Assembly: GCA_023387335.1 (NCBI GenBank)
Contig: JAEWIF010000026.1
Span: 1-64,000, forward strand
DNA from: Pseudomonadota bacterium
Lineage (GTDB): Bacteria; Pseudomonadota; Gammaproteobacteria; Burkholderiales; Burkholderiaceae_C
Direction: 5' to 3'
Length of the DNA stretch: 64,000 bases
Shown: piece by piece, positions 16,532-25,238 of the stretch
How the letters are laid out: the number at the start of each line of letters is the position of its first letter
Numbering within the stretch: position 1 is the first letter of the stretch
Position numbers and translations under genes: made by a program
The notes under the pieces: model-generated
The model's database searches: none
Told to the model about the DNA's origin: nothing
What the model saw: only the letters and a program-made list of their open reading frames with translations

Positions 16532-17179
16532 TCAAGGCGCCAGCCGCTCGCGCAGCCAGCCCGCGCCTTCGCGCGAATAGCGCAGCCGGTCGTGCAGCCG
16601 GCTCTTGCGCCCCTGCCAGAACTGCCACTGCTCGGGCACCAGGCGATAGCCGCCCCAGTGCGGCGGGCGCGGCGGCTTGAGCAGGAACTGCGCGCCGTAC
16701 TTCGCCGCGTTGGTGACCAGCACGGTGCGGCTGGCGATCACCTCGCTCTGCGGACTGGCCCAGGCGCCGATGCGCGAATCCAGCGGGCGCGAGTGGAAGT
16801 AGGCGTCGCTCTCGGCGTCGCTGGTCTTCTCCACCCGGCCTTCGATGCGCACCACGCGCTCGAGTTCCACCCAATGGAACTGCAGCGCGGCGAACGGGTT
16901 GCCGGCCAGTTCGCGGCCCTTGCGGCTCTCGTAGTTGGTGTACCAGACGATGCCGCGCTCGTCGTAGCCCTTGATCAGCACCACGCGCGTGCTGGGACGC
17001 AGGTCGCTGCCCACGGTGGCGAGCGTCATCGCGTTGGGCTCGGGGACCTGCGCGCTGATCGCCTCGGTCAGCCACTGGTCGAACTGGCGCAGCGGATCGG
17101 CATGGCTGGCGTCCTCGCCCAGCTCGGCGCGCTCGTAGCTCTTGCGCAGGTCGGCGATGCGGTCGGAGGTGCTGCTCAT
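16532..17179 (-). CDS. pdxH: Pyridoxamine 5'-phosphate oxidase
   Basis: A 215-residue FMN enzyme that oxidises pyridoxine/pyridoxamine phosphate to pyridoxal 5'-phosphate. Family markers in order are ADPLRQFDQWLTEA, PNAMTLATV, RVVLIKGYDERGIVWYTNYESRKG, LQFHWVELERVVRIEGRVEK and HSRPLDSRIGAWAS. The PdxH C-terminal dimerisation block ends WGGYRLVPEQWQFWQGRKSR...WLRERLAP. ATG 17179 is preferred over a GTG 6 bp upstream. It lies 22 bp upstream of the DUF411 gene on the same strand but has no functional link to it. Confidence 0.96.
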   Translation of the reverse strand: MSSTSDRIADLRKSYERAELGEDASHADPLRQFDQWLTEAISAQVPEPNAMTLATVGSDLRPSTRVVLIKGYDERGIVWYTNYESRKGRELAGNPFAALQFHWVELERVVRIEGRVEKTSDAESDAYFHSRPLDSRIGAWASPQSEVIASRTVLVTNAAKYGAQFLLKPPRPPHWGGYRLVPEQWQFWQGRKSRLHDRLRYSREGAGWLRERLAP

Positions 17180-17307
17180 GGGCACTATTCTGGCGCAGGA
17201 GCCCCTGTGCGCTACCGGGCTAAGAACCAGCTAAGACGGCTGTCGCGGCGCGGGAGTAAAAAGCGGCCCGCGGTACACCTCGACCCATCTCCCAGGAGGA
17301 ACTCCCC

Positions 17308-17766
17308 ATGGCCACCCTCAACGTCAACGGCAAGGACCTCGCGGTCGACGCCGACCCTTCCACGCCCATCCTCTGGGCCCTGCGCGACACGCTGGGCATG
17401 ACCGGCACCAAGTTCGGCTGCGGTGCGGCGATGTGCGGCGCCTGCACCGTCCACATGAACGGCTCGGCCATCCGCTCCTGCGTCACGCCGATCTCCGCGG
17501 CGGCCGGCCAGAAGATCACCACCATCGAAGCCATCGGCGCCGACCGCGTCGGCAAGGCCGTGCAGGCCGCCTGGGTCAAGCACGACGTCGCCCAGTGCGG
17601 CTACTGCCAGAGCGGCCAGGTGATGAGCGCCACCGCGCTTCTCAAGACCAAGCGCAAGCCGACCGACGCCGACATCGACCAGGCCATGGCCGGCAACATC
17701 TGCCGCTGCGGCACCTACGCCCGCGTGCGCGCCGCGATCCACGACGCGGCCGCCAACCTGGCCTGA
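17308..17766 (+). CDS. iorA: (2Fe-2S) subunit of a molybdenum hydroxylase (IorA-type)
   Basis: A 152-residue electron-transfer subunit. The N-terminal plant-type [2Fe-2S] ligands are Cys-Gly-Ala-Ala-Met-Cys-Gly-Ala-Cys plus a later Cys (SCVTP). The C-terminal four-helix domain binds the second cluster through CGYCQSGQ and CRCGTY. A strong Shine-Dalgarno (AGGAGG) lies at ~17295. The following gene is the molybdopterin subunit and there is no separate FAD subunit, as in isoquinoline 1-oxidoreductase and related periplasmic aldehyde oxidases. The physiological substrate is unknown. Confidence 0.93.
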   Translation: MATLNVNGKDLAVDADPSTPILWALRDTLGMTGTKFGCGAAMCGACTVHMNGSAIRSCVTPISAAAGQKITTIEAIGADRVGKAVQAAWVKHDVAQCGYCQSGQVMSATALLKTKRKPTDADIDQAMAGNICRCGTYARVRAAIHDAAANLA

Positions 17767-17783
17767 ACAGGAAGGAGCACGCC

Positions 17784-20027
17784 ATGCACTTCGATCCCAC
17801 CGTCGCCGCCGACCTGCAAAGGGTCATCTCGCGCCGCGCCCGCCCCGAAGAAGAGGGCGCCACCCTGGAGCGCCGCGCCTTCCTGAAGCTGGGCGCCGCG
17901 TCCGGCTTCGCCCTGGGCCTGTTCCCGCTGGCCGCCGGCGCGCAGCAGGCCGCGCAGCCGGACGGCCTCAAGGCCTTCCAGCAGCCTTCCGCCTTCGTGC
18001 GCATCGATGCCGACGGCACCACCACCATCACCATCAACCGCCTGGAGTTCGGCCAGGGCGTGCAGACCGGCCTGCCCATGGTGCTGGCCGAAGAGCTGGA
18101 CGCCGACTGGTCCAAGGTGCGCAGCGTGCACGGCGACGCCAACGCGGCCTACGCCGACCCGGCGTTCGGCATGCACCTCACGGGCGGTTCCAACTCGATC
18201 AAGAATTCCTTCACGCAGTACCGCGAGCTGGGCGCCCGTACCCGCGCCATGCTCGTGAACGCCGCCGCGCAGCAGTGGAAGGCGGAGCCGGCGGCGCTCA
18301 AGACCGAGCGCGGCGTGGTCGTCGGCCCGGGCGGCAAGCGCGCCACCTACGGCGAGTTGGCTGCCGCCGCCATGCAGCAGCCGGTGCCGCAGAAGGTGCA
18401 GCTCAAGGACCCGAAGCAGTTCCGCATCATCGGCAAGCCGACCCAGCGCCTGGACGCGCGGGCCAAGTCCAGCGGCCAGCAGTCGTACGGCATCGACATG
18501 CGCCTGCCGGGCATGGTCACGGCCGTGGTGGCGCGGCCGCCGGTGTTCGGCGCGAAGCTCAAGTCGGTGGACGACGGCGCCGCCAAGGCGGTGAAGGGCG
18601 TGCGCGCCGTGCTGCGCGTGCCGGTGGACCGCGGCGGTGAAGGCGTGGCCGTCATCGCCGACGGCTACTGGCCCGCCAGGCAGGCGCGCGATGCGCTCAA
18701 GCTGGAGTGGGACGCGTCGTCGGTGGAGAAGGTCGATTCGGGCAGGCAGCTCGCGCAGTACCGCGAACTGGCGAGCCAACCGGGCAAGCTGCACTTCAAG
18801 GAGGAGGTCGCGGCCAAGCTCGCGTCCGCGCCGAACAAGCTGCGCGCCGAGTTCGTGTTCCCGTACCTCGTCCATGCGCCCATGGAGCCGCTCAACTGCA
18901 CCGTGGCGTTCGACGGCGGCAAGGCCGAGCTGTGGATGGGCACGCAGATGCCGGGCCTGGACGCGGCCGCGGCCGCGCGCACGCTGGGGGTCAAGCCCGA
19001 GGCGGTGAAGGTGAACACGCAGATGGCCGGCGGCGGCTTCGGCCGGCGCGCCATCCCCACCAGCGACTACGTGGTCGAGGCCTGCCAGGTCGCCAAGGCC
19101 GCGCGCGTCGCGGGCATCAACGCGCCCGTGCGCACGCTGTGGAGCCGCGAGGACGACATCAAGGGCGGCTACTACCGGCCGATGCACCTGCACCGCGCCG
19201 AGATCGGCTACGACGCGCAGGGCAACATCCTGGGCTGGGACCACGTCATCGTCGGCCAGTCGATCCTGAAGGGTTCGCCGTTCGAGGACTTCATGGTCAA
19301 GGACGGCGTCGACGGCACCATGGTGGAAGGCATGAAGGACCCGTACGCGCTGCCGATGCGGCTGGCCGTCCACCACCCGGAGGTCAACGTGCCGGTGCTG
19401 TGGTGGCGCAGCGTGGGCTCGACCCACACGGCGTACGTGATGGAGACGCTGATCGACGAGGTGGCGCGCGCGACGAAGCAGGATCCCGTGGCGTACCGGA
19501 TGAAGCTGATGGGCGACAAGCATCCGCGCCATGCCGCGGCGCTGAAGCTGGCCGTGGACAAATCCGGCTACGGCAAGCGCCAGCTCGCCGCCGGCCGCCA
19601 GTGGGGCGTGGCGATGCACGAGTCGTTCAGCTCGGTGGTCGCGTACGTGGTCGAGGCCTCGGTGGACAGCAAGGGCGTGCCCAAGCTGCATGCGGTCACG
19701 GCCGGCGTGCACTGCAACCTGGCGGTCAACCCGCTCAGCGTGGAAGCGCAGGTGCAGGGCGCCGCGCTCATGGGCCTGTCCACCTGCCTGCCGGGCAACG
19801 CCATCACGCTCAAGGACGGCGTGGTCGAGCAGTCCAACTTCGGCGACTACCCGGTGGCCCGCATCACCGACATGCCGAAGATCGCGGTGCACATCGTCCC
19901 CAGCGCCGATCCGCCCACCGGCATGGGCGAACCGGGTGTCCCGCCGCTCGCCCCGGCCTTCGCCAACGCCATCGCGCGCGCCACCGGCAAGCCGGCCCCG
20001 CGCGAGCTGCCGTTCAAGCTGGCCTGA
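17784..20027 (+). CDS. iorB: Molybdopterin-binding subunit of an IorB-type oxidoreductase
   Basis: A 747-residue xanthine-oxidase-family large subunit. The start at 17784 follows GAAGGAG. A twin-arginine signal (ERRAFLKLGAASGFALGLF, from about residue 28) implies Tat export, so the enzyme works in the periplasm with its FeS partner. Cofactor segments include QMAGGGFGRRAIPTSDYVVE, and the catalytic Glu region GMGEPGVPPLAPAFANA lies near the C-terminus. The two aligned aldehyde-oxidase domains are fused, as usual for IorB. Hydroxylation of an N-heterocycle or oxidation of an aldehyde is inferred at family level only. Confidence 0.92.
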   Translation: MHFDPTVAADLQRVISRRARPEEEGATLERRAFLKLGAASGFALGLFPLAAGAQQAAQPDGLKAFQQPSAFVRIDADGTTTITINRLEFGQGVQTGLPMVLAEELDADWSKVRSVHGDANAAYADPAFGMHLTGGSNSIKNSFTQYRELGARTRAMLVNAAAQQWKAEPAALKTERGVVVGPGGKRATYGELAAAAMQQPVPQKVQLKDPKQFRIIGKPTQRLDARAKSSGQQSYGIDMRLPGMVTAVVARPPVFGAKLKSVDDGAAKAVKGVRAVLRVPVDRGGEGVAVIADGYWPARQARDALKLEWDASSVEKVDSGRQLAQYRELASQPGKLHFKEEVAAKLASAPNKLRAEFVFPYLVHAPMEPLNCTVAFDGGKAELWMGTQMPGLDAAAAARTLGVKPEAVKVNTQMAGGGFGRRAIPTSDYVVEACQVAKAARVAGINAPVRTLWSREDDIKGGYYRPMHLHRAEIGYDAQGNILGWDHVIVGQSILKGSPFEDFMVKDGVDGTMVEGMKDPYALPMRLAVHHPEVNVPVLWWRSVGSTHTAYVMETLIDEVARATKQDPVAYRMKLMGDKHPRHAAALKLAVDKSGYGKRQLAAGRQWGVAMHESFSSVVAYVVEASVDSKGVPKLHAVTAGVHCNLAVNPLSVEAQVQGAALMGLSTCLPGNAITLKDGVVEQSNFGDYPVARITDMPKIAVHIVPSADPPTGMGEPGVPPLAPAFANAIARATGKPAPRELPFKLA

Positions 20028-20596
20028 TGACGAAGGCGCCCGCTTCCGGACCGGTGGTGCTGGTGCTCGCCTCGGGCAGAGGCGAGCGCTTCCTCGCATC
20101 GGGCGGCCAGGGGTCCAAGCTGAAGGCGCTGCTCGCGGGCAGGCCGGTGCTCGACTGGACGCTGGCCGCGGTGCGCGAAAGCGGGCTGCCGTTCCATGTC
20201 GAGGATGCGGGGCATCCGGGCATGGGCGATTCGATCGCGGCGGCGGTGAAGGCGACGAGCGATGCGGACGGCTGGCTGGTGCTGCCCGGCGACCTGCCGC
20301 TGGTGCGACCCGGCACCTTGCGTGCGGTGGCGAGCGCGATGCGCGAGGACGGCGCGGAGATCGTCGTGCCCGTGCATCGGGGGCAGCGCGGGCATCCGGT
20401 GGGGTTCACGAAGGGATGCGGGTTCGCGCTGATGGCGCTGTCGGGGCCGATGGGGGCGGCGTCGATCGTGCGGGCGCGGAGCGTGCGGGAGTTGGTGGTC
20501 GAGGACGAGGGCGTGTCCGTGGATGTCGACACGCTCGAGGCGCTCGCGGCCGCTGAAGCGTTATTGATCGGGCGCGGTGTAGGCTCGCCCCCATGA
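20027..20596 (+). CDS. MocA/MobA-like molybdenum-cofactor nucleotidyltransferase
   Basis: A 189-residue NTP-transferase fold protein. The nucleotide-binding start is VLVLASGRGERFLASGGQGSK (a variant of LAAGxGxRMG..K), and the metal-binding Asp lies in LPGDLPLVRPGTL. The ATG overlaps the iorB stop (TGATG). Position right after a molybdenum hydroxylase, and similarity to MocA, suggest that it attaches CMP or GMP to molybdopterin for insertion into IorB. Confidence 0.85.
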   Translation: MTKAPASGPVVLVLASGRGERFLASGGQGSKLKALLAGRPVLDWTLAAVRESGLPFHVEDAGHPGMGDSIAAAVKATSDADGWLVLPGDLPLVRPGTLRAVASAMREDGAEIVVPVHRGQRGHPVGFTKGCGFALMALSGPMGAASIVRARSVRELVVEDEGVSVDVDTLEALAAAEALLIGRGVGSPP

Positions 20597-20898
20597 TCCT
20601 CGAGGTTGCCCCGCTCCAAGTTCGCGCCGGCCAGTCGGCCGCATTCGAAGCTGCGTTCCTCGAGGCCCAGCGCATCATCTCGGCGATGCCGGGTTATCTC
20701 TCGCACGAGCTCCAGCGCTGCATCGAGCGGCCGGGTGAGTACGTGCTGCTCGTGCGCTGGGAGACGCTGGAAGCGCACGAGGTCGGTTTCCGGAAGTCGG
20801 CGCAGTACCAGGAGTGGAAGCGGCTGCTGCACCATTTCTATGAGCCGTTTCCGGTGGTGTCGCATTACGAGGCGGTTCCAGGCACGCCTGGCGGCTGA
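20593..20898 (+). CDS. Antibiotic biosynthesis monooxygenase (ABM) domain protein
   Basis: A 101-residue dimeric alpha-beta barrel protein. The pattern MILEVAPLQVRAGQSAAFEA, GYLSHELQRCIERPGEYVLLVRWE, FRKSAQYQEWKRLLHHFYEPFP is characteristic of ABM domains (broken here into blocks along residues 1-90). Members are cofactor-free monooxygenases or heme-degrading enzymes, but many small ones have no assigned reaction. Its ATG overlaps the preceding stop (ATGA), placing it in the iorAB-mocA operon. Confidence 0.88.
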   Translation: MILEVAPLQVRAGQSAAFEAAFLEAQRIISAMPGYLSHELQRCIERPGEYVLLVRWETLEAHEVGFRKSAQYQEWKRLLHHFYEPFPVVSHYEAVPGTPGG

Positions 20899-20913
20899 TC
20901 GGTCAGCCCTGGC

Positions 20914-21789
20914 TCACACTCGACGCTCGGTGGCCTTCCCGATCTCATTCGTCCCCTGCGCCGCCCCACTCCCCGGCACCATCTCCCCGCCTCGATCCGA
21001 AATCTTCTCGAACGCCTGCGCCACGCGCTCCGGCGCATCGGCATCCGTGCCGACGTGCACGCCCTGCGTCAGCGTGATGTGCGCGCGCTCGAAAGTGCCG
21101 GCGCCGGCGCAGAGCACCGCCTTGGTCGGCGCCTCTTCGCTCGCCAGGTAGAGCAGCCCCGGCGTGACCGCCTCGGGGCGCAGCTGCTCCAGGACTTCGG
21201 CCGGCATCAACCCCTCCGTCATCTGCGTGTGCGCCGTGGGCGCAAGGCAGTTGACGCGGATGCCGTGCTTCTCGCCTTCGAGCGCGAGCGTGTTCATCAG
21301 GCCCACCAGCGCCATCTTGGCGGCGCCGTAGTTGGACTGGCCGAAGTTGCCGTACAGCCCCGACGACGAGGTCGTCATCACGATGCGGCCGTAGCGCTGC
21401 TCGCGCATGATGTCCCAGACGGCTTTCGTGCAATGCACCGCGCCCATCAGGTGCACGTCCATCACCAGCCGGAAATCCGCGATGTCCATCTTGGCGAAGG
21501 TCTTGTCCCGCAGGATGCCGGCGTTGTTGACCAGGATGTCCACCCGGCCCCAGGCGTCCATCGCGTCCTTCACCATGGCCTGTACCGCGTCGGGGTCGGT
21601 GACCGAGGCGGCGCTGGGAAGGGCCTGGCCACCGGCCGCGCGAATCTCGGCGACGACCTTGTCGGCGGACGCGAGGTCGTTGACGACCACCTTGGCGCCG
21701 CGGGCCGCGAGGGCGAGCGCATGCGAGCGGCCGAGGCCGCCGCCGGCGCCGGTGACGATGGCGACGCGGCCTTGGAATTGGATGGGCAT
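20914..21789 (-). CDS. SDR-family oxidoreductase (3-hydroxyacyl-CoA dehydrogenase-like)
   Basis: A 291-residue short-chain dehydrogenase. It has the NAD(P) motif TGAGGGLGRSHALALA, the NNAG motif, and the catalytic triad around TSSSGLYG and Tyr-Gly-Ala-Ala-Lys. The opening MPIQFQGRVAIVTGAGGGLG and the VVVNDLA after strand 2 match the 17-beta-HSD type 4/acyl-CoA subgroup of SDRs. Its C-terminal extension (~60 residues after the core) is longer than in simple SDRs. It converges on the ABM gene with a 15-bp gap. Confidence 0.88.
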   Translation of the reverse strand: MPIQFQGRVAIVTGAGGGLGRSHALALAARGAKVVVNDLASADKVVAEIRAAGGQALPSAASVTDPDAVQAMVKDAMDAWGRVDILVNNAGILRDKTFAKMDIADFRLVMDVHLMGAVHCTKAVWDIMREQRYGRIVMTTSSSGLYGNFGQSNYGAAKMALVGLMNTLALEGEKHGIRVNCLAPTAHTQMTEGLMPAEVLEQLRPEAVTPGLLYLASEEAPTKAVLCAGAGTFERAHITLTQGVHVGTDADAPERVAQAFEKISDRGGEMVPGSGAAQGTNEIGKATERRV

Positions 21790-21848
21790 GGGGGCTGTTC
21801 CTCCGGGGTAGATGCGGCAGAGCTTGATTCTCGCCGCCCCGGCAGCCC

Positions 21849-22745
21849 TCAGGGGCCCGAAACCTGCGCCTCCGCGACGATCCACTCCTCGAACGCCCGC
21901 ACGCGCGCCGGCGGCTCGGCGTCCGGACGCCGGGCCAGCCAGTAGGCGCCCGGCGTCTCCACGTGCAAGCCAAATGGATCGACCAGCCGGCCGGCGGCCA
22001 GGTCCTCGCGCACGAACGGCAGCAGCGCGACGATCACGCCCAACTGCTCCGCCGCGGCCTGGTAGGCGAGGGCGGCGTTCTCGAACTTCAGGCCGCCGTT
22101 GCCGTCGACGCCTTTCGCGCCCGCCGCCTTCAGCCAGGTGGGCCAGTCGTTCGGACGGTTCATGGAGCAGAGCAGGACGTGCTTCGAGAGGTCCGACGGC
22201 TTGCGCAGCGGCGGCCCCTTGCGCAGCAGTTCCGGCGAGCACACCGGCAGCAGCGTCTCGCCGAACAGCCGCGTGTACCCGCCGCCCTGCGGCGGCGTGG
22301 GCTCGGAGTGGATGCTGACGTCCACGTCCTCGCGGTCGAAGTCGGCGCGCTGGTGGCTGGTGGTGATCTGCACGTCGACGTCGGGATGCTTCGCGTGGAA
22401 GCGGGCCAGGCGCGGCATGAACCAGCGGATGGCGAAAGTGGGCGGCACCTTGATGCGCAGGCGCTTCTCGTCCGGGCTTCGCTGGATCTGCCGGGTGCCG
22501 TGCTCGATCTGCTCCAGCCCCGCGCGGACCGCCGCGTAGTAGGCCTGCCCCTGCGGCGTGAGCTGGATGCCGTGGCGAGCGCGGTCGAAGAGGCGCACCT
22601 TCAGCCAGTCTTCCAGCGTCGCCACGTGGCGGCTGACCGCGCCCTGCGTGACGAAGAGCTCCTGCGCGGCGCGCGTGAAGTTGCCCGCTCGCGCCGCGGC
22701 CTCGAAGGCGCGGACGGCGTTGAGAGGGGGCAGGCGTCGGCTCAT
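21849..22745 (-). CDS. LysR-family transcriptional regulator (GcvA-like)
   Basis: A 298-residue activator/repressor. The winged helix-turn-helix opens with SRRLPPLNAVRAFEAAARAG and contains FTRAAQELFVTQGAVSRHVATLEDWL. The substrate-binding domain starts near residue 90 (RLRIKVPPTFAIRWFMPRLARF), the GcvA type. ATG 22745 is chosen over an upstream in-frame ATG (22784) because the HTH then starts in register. It is divergent from the Bug/LeuCDB operon across a 116-bp region with an inverted repeat, so it most likely controls that operon. Confidence 0.92.
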   Translation of the reverse strand: MSRRLPPLNAVRAFEAAARAGNFTRAAQELFVTQGAVSRHVATLEDWLKVRLFDRARHGIQLTPQGQAYYAAVRAGLEQIEHGTRQIQRSPDEKRLRIKVPPTFAIRWFMPRLARFHAKHPDVDVQITTSHQRADFDREDVDVSIHSEPTPPQGGGYTRLFGETLLPVCSPELLRKGPPLRKPSDLSKHVLLCSMNRPNDWPTWLKAAGAKGVDGNGGLKFENAALAYQAAAEQLGVIVALLPFVREDLAAGRLVDPFGLHVETPGAYWLARRPDAEPPARVRAFEEWIVAEAQVSGP

Positions 22746-22757
22746 GGGGAGCGGGCA

Positions 22758-22778
22758 GGCATGAGGTTTCTTCATGCC
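22758..22778. promoter_or_regulatory. Candidate LysR binding site
   Basis: A perfect 7-bp inverted repeat GGCATGA-N7-TCATGCC. Its centre fits the LysR consensus T-N11-A (T at 22762, A at 22774). It starts 13 bp upstream of the LysR gene and 84 bp upstream of the Bug gene start, ideal for divergent regulation. A second GCATG-like half-site lies at ~22781. Confidence 0.65.
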
Positions 22779-22861
22779 ACCCATGCCTTAATTGTCGTTG
22801 CCCGGCCCGGGCACCGTCCATAGCATCCGGACCAGCGGCGACAGACCGCATGGAGACGACG

Positions 22862-23830
22862 ATGCTGAAAAAACTGCATGCCTGCCTCGCGGGGCTCCTG
22901 CTCGCCGCGGCCGCCGGTGCCTGGGCCCAAAGCGCCTATCCCCACCAGCCGATCAAGCTCATGGTCCCTTGGCCTCCGGGCGGCGGGGTCGACACCACGG
23001 CGCGGATGATCTCCGAGCCGCTGGCGCAACGGCTCGGACAACCCATCGTGATCGACAACCGCGGCGGCGCGGGCGGCAACATCGGGACCGAGGTGGCCGC
23101 GCGCATGAAGGCGGACGGCTACAACCTGCTGATGGGCTCCATCAGCCCGAACGCGGTGAACGTGCACCTGCACGGCCGGCTCGGCTTCGACCCGCTGAAG
23201 GACTTCACGCCCATCGTCTACGTCTCGTCGGTGCCCAACATCCTGGTGGTGCCCGCGAACTCGCCGTTCAAGACGGTGAAGGACGTGGTGGACTTCGCCA
23301 AGGCCAACCCCGGCAAGCTCAACTACGCATCGGGCGGCGTCGGTTCCTCGCAGCACCTGGCCGCCGTGCAATTCATGCAGGTCGCCAAGGTCGACCTGCT
23401 GCACGTTCCGTACAAGGGCACGGCGCCGGCCGAGGCCGACGTGGTGGCCGGCCACGTCTCGCTGATGCTGGACACCACCACCTGCCTGCCCTTCATCGCC
23501 GGCGGCAAGATGCGCGCGCTGGCGGTCGCGTCGAAGAAGCGCAATCCCGCGCTGCCCAACGTGCCCACCTTCGACGAGGAAGGGCTGCCGGGCATCTACG
23601 CGTCGTCCTGGTACGGGCTGATGGCGCCCGCCGGGCTGCCGCGGCCGGTGCTCGACAAGCTCAACGCCGAAGCCAACGCGGTGCTCAAGTCGCCCGACTT
23701 CCAGAAGCGCATGGTCGACTTCGGCGCCGAGATCGGCGGCGGCACGCCGGAGGACTTCGGCAACTTCATCGCCTCCGAGATCAAGCGCTACGAGAGCATC
23801 GTCAAGGCTTCGGGTGCCCGCATCGAATGA
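22862..23830 (+). CDS. Bug-family tripartite tricarboxylate transporter substrate-binding protein
   Basis: A 322-residue periplasmic binding protein with a clear signal peptide (MLKKLHACLAGLLLAAAAGAWAQ). ATG 22862 is preferred because GGAG lies 7 nt upstream; ATG 22850 would add four residues. Bug signatures are YPHQPIKLMVPWPPGGGVDTTAR (split at residues ~22-45), VIDNRGGAGGNIGTE, HVPYKGTAPAEADV and GLMAPAGLPRPVLDKLN. Such proteins bind carboxylates. The TctA/TctB membrane subunits are not nearby, which is common for Burkholderiales Bug genes. It heads an operon with three isopropylmalate-type enzymes, so its ligand may be a branched dicarboxylate. Confidence 0.92.
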   Translation: MLKKLHACLAGLLLAAAAGAWAQSAYPHQPIKLMVPWPPGGGVDTTARMISEPLAQRLGQPIVIDNRGGAGGNIGTEVAARMKADGYNLLMGSISPNAVNVHLHGRLGFDPLKDFTPIVYVSSVPNILVVPANSPFKTVKDVVDFAKANPGKLNYASGGVGSSQHLAAVQFMQVAKVDLLHVPYKGTAPAEADVVAGHVSLMLDTTTCLPFIAGGKMRALAVASKKRNPALPNVPTFDEEGLPGIYASSWYGLMAPAGLPRPVLDKLNAEANAVLKSPDFQKRMVDFGAEIGGGTPEDFGNFIASEIKRYESIVKASGARIE

Positions 23831-25236
23831 CCTCGCCTGAATCGCTGTTCGACAAGGTCTGGTCGCGCCACGTCGTCACCGTCCGCGAGGACGGCCAGTG
23901 CCTGCTGTACGTCGACCGCCACCTGGTGCAGGACGGCTCGGCGCCCGCTTTCGAGATGCTGCGCCAGCGCGGCCTGAAGGTGCGCCGGCCCGACCTGGCC
24001 TTCGCCACGCCCGACCACTACGTGCCGACGCAGTCGCGCAACCTGGGCGACGTGGCCGACCCGGAGAAGCGGGCCATGGCCGATGCGCTGCATGACGACA
24101 GCCGCGCCGCCGGCATCCGCTTCTTCGGCCTGGACGATGCGCGCCAGGGCATCGTGCACGTCGTCGGCCCGGAGCAGGGCCTCACTCTGCCCGGCATGCT
24201 GCTGGTGTGCGGCGACAGCCACACGTCGACGCACGGCGCGCTGGGGGCGCTGGCCTTCGGCATCGGCGCTTCGGAAGTGGGGCATGTGCTGGCCACGCAG
24301 ACGCTGTGGCAGCGCAAGCCGAAGACGCTGCGCATCACCGTGGACGGACGGCTGCGCCCGGGCGTCACGGCCAAGGACCTGATCCTGGCCGTCATCGCGC
24401 GCATCGGTGCGGCCGGCGCCACCGGGCACGCCATCGAGTACGCGGGCGAGGCGATCCGCGCGCTGAGCATGGAAGGCCGCATGACGGTGTGCAACATGAG
24501 CATCGAGGCCGGTGCGCGCGCGGGGATGATCGCGCCCGACGAAGTGACGTTCGAATGGCTTCGCGGCCGGCCCTACGCGCCGCAAGGCGCGGCGTGGGAC
24601 CGCGCCGTCGCCGGCTGGCGGGCCCTGTGCTCCGACGAGGGCGCCGTGTTCGACCGCGAAGTGGCGATCGACGCCGCGGGCATCGAACCGATGGTGACCT
24701 GGGGCAACAGCCCGCAGGACGCGGCGCCCGTGTCCGGTCGCGTGCCCGAGGCGGGCAGCGTGGCGCCGGAGCGGCGCGAGGAATGGCAGCGCTCGCTCGA
24801 CTACATGGGCCTGCGGGCCGGGCAGCCGCTGGCAGGGCTGCCGGTGGACCGCGTGTTCATCGGCTCCTGCACCAACGGGCGCATCGAGGACCTGCGCAGC
24901 GCCGCGGGCGTGGTGCGCGGTCGCCGCGTGGCCGAGGGCGTCGAGGCCTGGGTCGTCCCGGGCTCGGGTCTGGTGCGGCGGCAGGCCGAAGCCGAAGGGC
25001 TGGACCGCGTGTTCATCGAGGCCGGCTTCCAGTGGCGCCACGCCGGCTGCTCGATGTGCCTGGGCACCAACGGCGACCAGGTGGCGCCGGGGCAGCGCTG
25101 CGCATCCACCTCCAATCGCAATTTCCGCGGGCGCCAGGGACCGGGTTCACGCACCCACCTGATGAGCCCCGCGATGGCCGCAGCAGCAGCGGTCAGCGGC
25201 CGCATCACCGACGTGCGCGAACTCGCCGGAGCCTGA
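23827..25236 (+). CDS. leuC: 3-isopropylmalate dehydratase large subunit paralog (LeuC-like)
   Basis: A 469-residue aconitase-superfamily subunit. It opens with SLFDKVWSRHVV. The [4Fe-4S] cluster ligands are in GSCTNGR and GCSMCLGTNGD. Active-site segments GDSHTSTHGALGALAFGIG and THLMSPAMAAAAAVSG are also present. Its ATG overlaps the Bug stop (ATGA), a coupling unusual for a biosynthetic leu operon. With LeuD it would isomerise 2-isopropylmalate or an analogous 2-hydroxy-dicarboxylate such as citramalate. Family assignment is firm; substrate is open. Confidence 0.88.
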   Translation: MTSPESLFDKVWSRHVVTVREDGQCLLYVDRHLVQDGSAPAFEMLRQRGLKVRRPDLAFATPDHYVPTQSRNLGDVADPEKRAMADALHDDSRAAGIRFFGLDDARQGIVHVVGPEQGLTLPGMLLVCGDSHTSTHGALGALAFGIGASEVGHVLATQTLWQRKPKTLRITVDGRLRPGVTAKDLILAVIARIGAAGATGHAIEYAGEAIRALSMEGRMTVCNMSIEAGARAGMIAPDEVTFEWLRGRPYAPQGAAWDRAVAGWRALCSDEGAVFDREVAIDAAGIEPMVTWGNSPQDAAPVSGRVPEAGSVAPERREEWQRSLDYMGLRAGQPLAGLPVDRVFIGSCTNGRIEDLRSAAGVVRGRRVAEGVEAWVVPGSGLVRRQAEAEGLDRVFIEAGFQWRHAGCSMCLGTNGDQVAPGQRCASTSNRNFRGRQGPGSRTHLMSPAMAAAAAVSGRITDVRELAGA

Positions 25237-25238
25237 GC

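Noticed and set aside
17715..20099. A 794-codon open frame antisense to iorB
   Set aside because: Same compositional artefact; the sense frame has intact molybdopterin motifs and a ribosome binding site.
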